Of a stretch of 6,443 nt of DNA, positions 6,420-6,443 are shown one piece after another (the first letter of the stretch is position 1; every line of letters begins with the position of its first letter). This stretch comes from an uncultured Rhodanobacteraceae bacterium. GTDB lineage: Bacteria > Pseudomonadota > Gammaproteobacteria > Xanthomonadales > Ahniellaceae. The position numbers and the translations under genes are program-made. The notes under the pieces are model-generated. The model made no database searches. It was given only the letters and a program-made list of their open reading frames with translations, and had not been told where the DNA came from. The stretch covers positions 1 to 6,443 of the forward strand of contig CALMWD010000476.1 of the NCBI GenBank assembly GCA_937873105.1. Reading direction: 5' to 3'.

Positions 6420-6443
6420 GCGCGGCCGGTGGGCCGGCCGCGC
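6420..6443 (+). terminator. GC-rich hairpin after ctaE, possible terminator
   Basis: A perfect 10-bp inverted repeat (GCGCGGCCGG and CCGGCCGCGC) with a 4-nt TGGG loop begins 16 nt after the ctaE stop codon. The left arm is preceded by AAAC (6416-6419), so if GTTT follows the window edge the stem would lengthen and a U-tract would complete an intrinsic terminator. The decisive downstream bases are missing. It could instead be an intercistronic hairpin that shields the cox message from 3' decay. Confidence 0.5.

Overview
This window is an ordinary, well-preserved piece of a high-GC (estimated by eye at about two-thirds G+C) proteobacterial chromosome. It carries two divergent units: the 5' half of a proline-catabolism gene (putA, minus strand) and the front of an aa3-type cytochrome c oxidase operon (plus strand). 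The gene order DUF2244 - coxB - ctaD - small membrane ORF - ctaG - ctaE, together with a PutA that lacks the N-terminal ribbon-helix-helix domain, suggests a gammaproteobacterium near the Xanthomonadales/Lysobacterales. That placement is an inference from remembered gene order and protein texture, not a database result.

Layout. Positions 1-1588 (minus) encode the N-terminal 529 residues of PutA: the alpha-helical arm plus essentially the whole proline dehydrogenase barrel. The gene leaves the window before the P5C dehydrogenase domain. Positions 1589-1756 form a divergent intergenic region with one fair sigma70-like promoter candidate facing the cox operon, a weaker one facing putA, and a short inverted repeat between them. 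Positions 1757-2233 encode a two-helix DUF2244 membrane protein. Then follow coxB (2262-3149, subunit II with a complete CuA site), ctaD (3173-4810, subunit I with all haem, CuB and proton-channel residues), a 42-residue single-helix protein (4821-4949), ctaG (4946-5509, Cox11-type CuB chaperone) and ctaE (5526-6404, subunit III). A perfect 10-bp hairpin fills the last 24 bases.

How they work together. CoxB, CtaD and CtaE form the three-subunit core of a proton-pumping haem-copper oxidase of the A1 type, and CtaG inserts CuB into CtaD. Genes are separated by 10-28 nt or overlap by 4 nt, so one polycistronic message is likely. PutA feeds electrons from proline into the quinone pool, so both units serve aerobic respiration. 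Nothing in the sequence shows that they are co-regulated.

I found no RNA gene, mobile element, CRISPR array or clearly novel system. The points most worth a second look are the short unannotated-looking ORF translationally coupled to ctaG, the role of the DUF2244 gene heading the operon, and two extra cysteines in the periplasmic domain of CtaG. The very long open frames antisense to putA and ctaD are explained by codon bias and are not proposed as genes.
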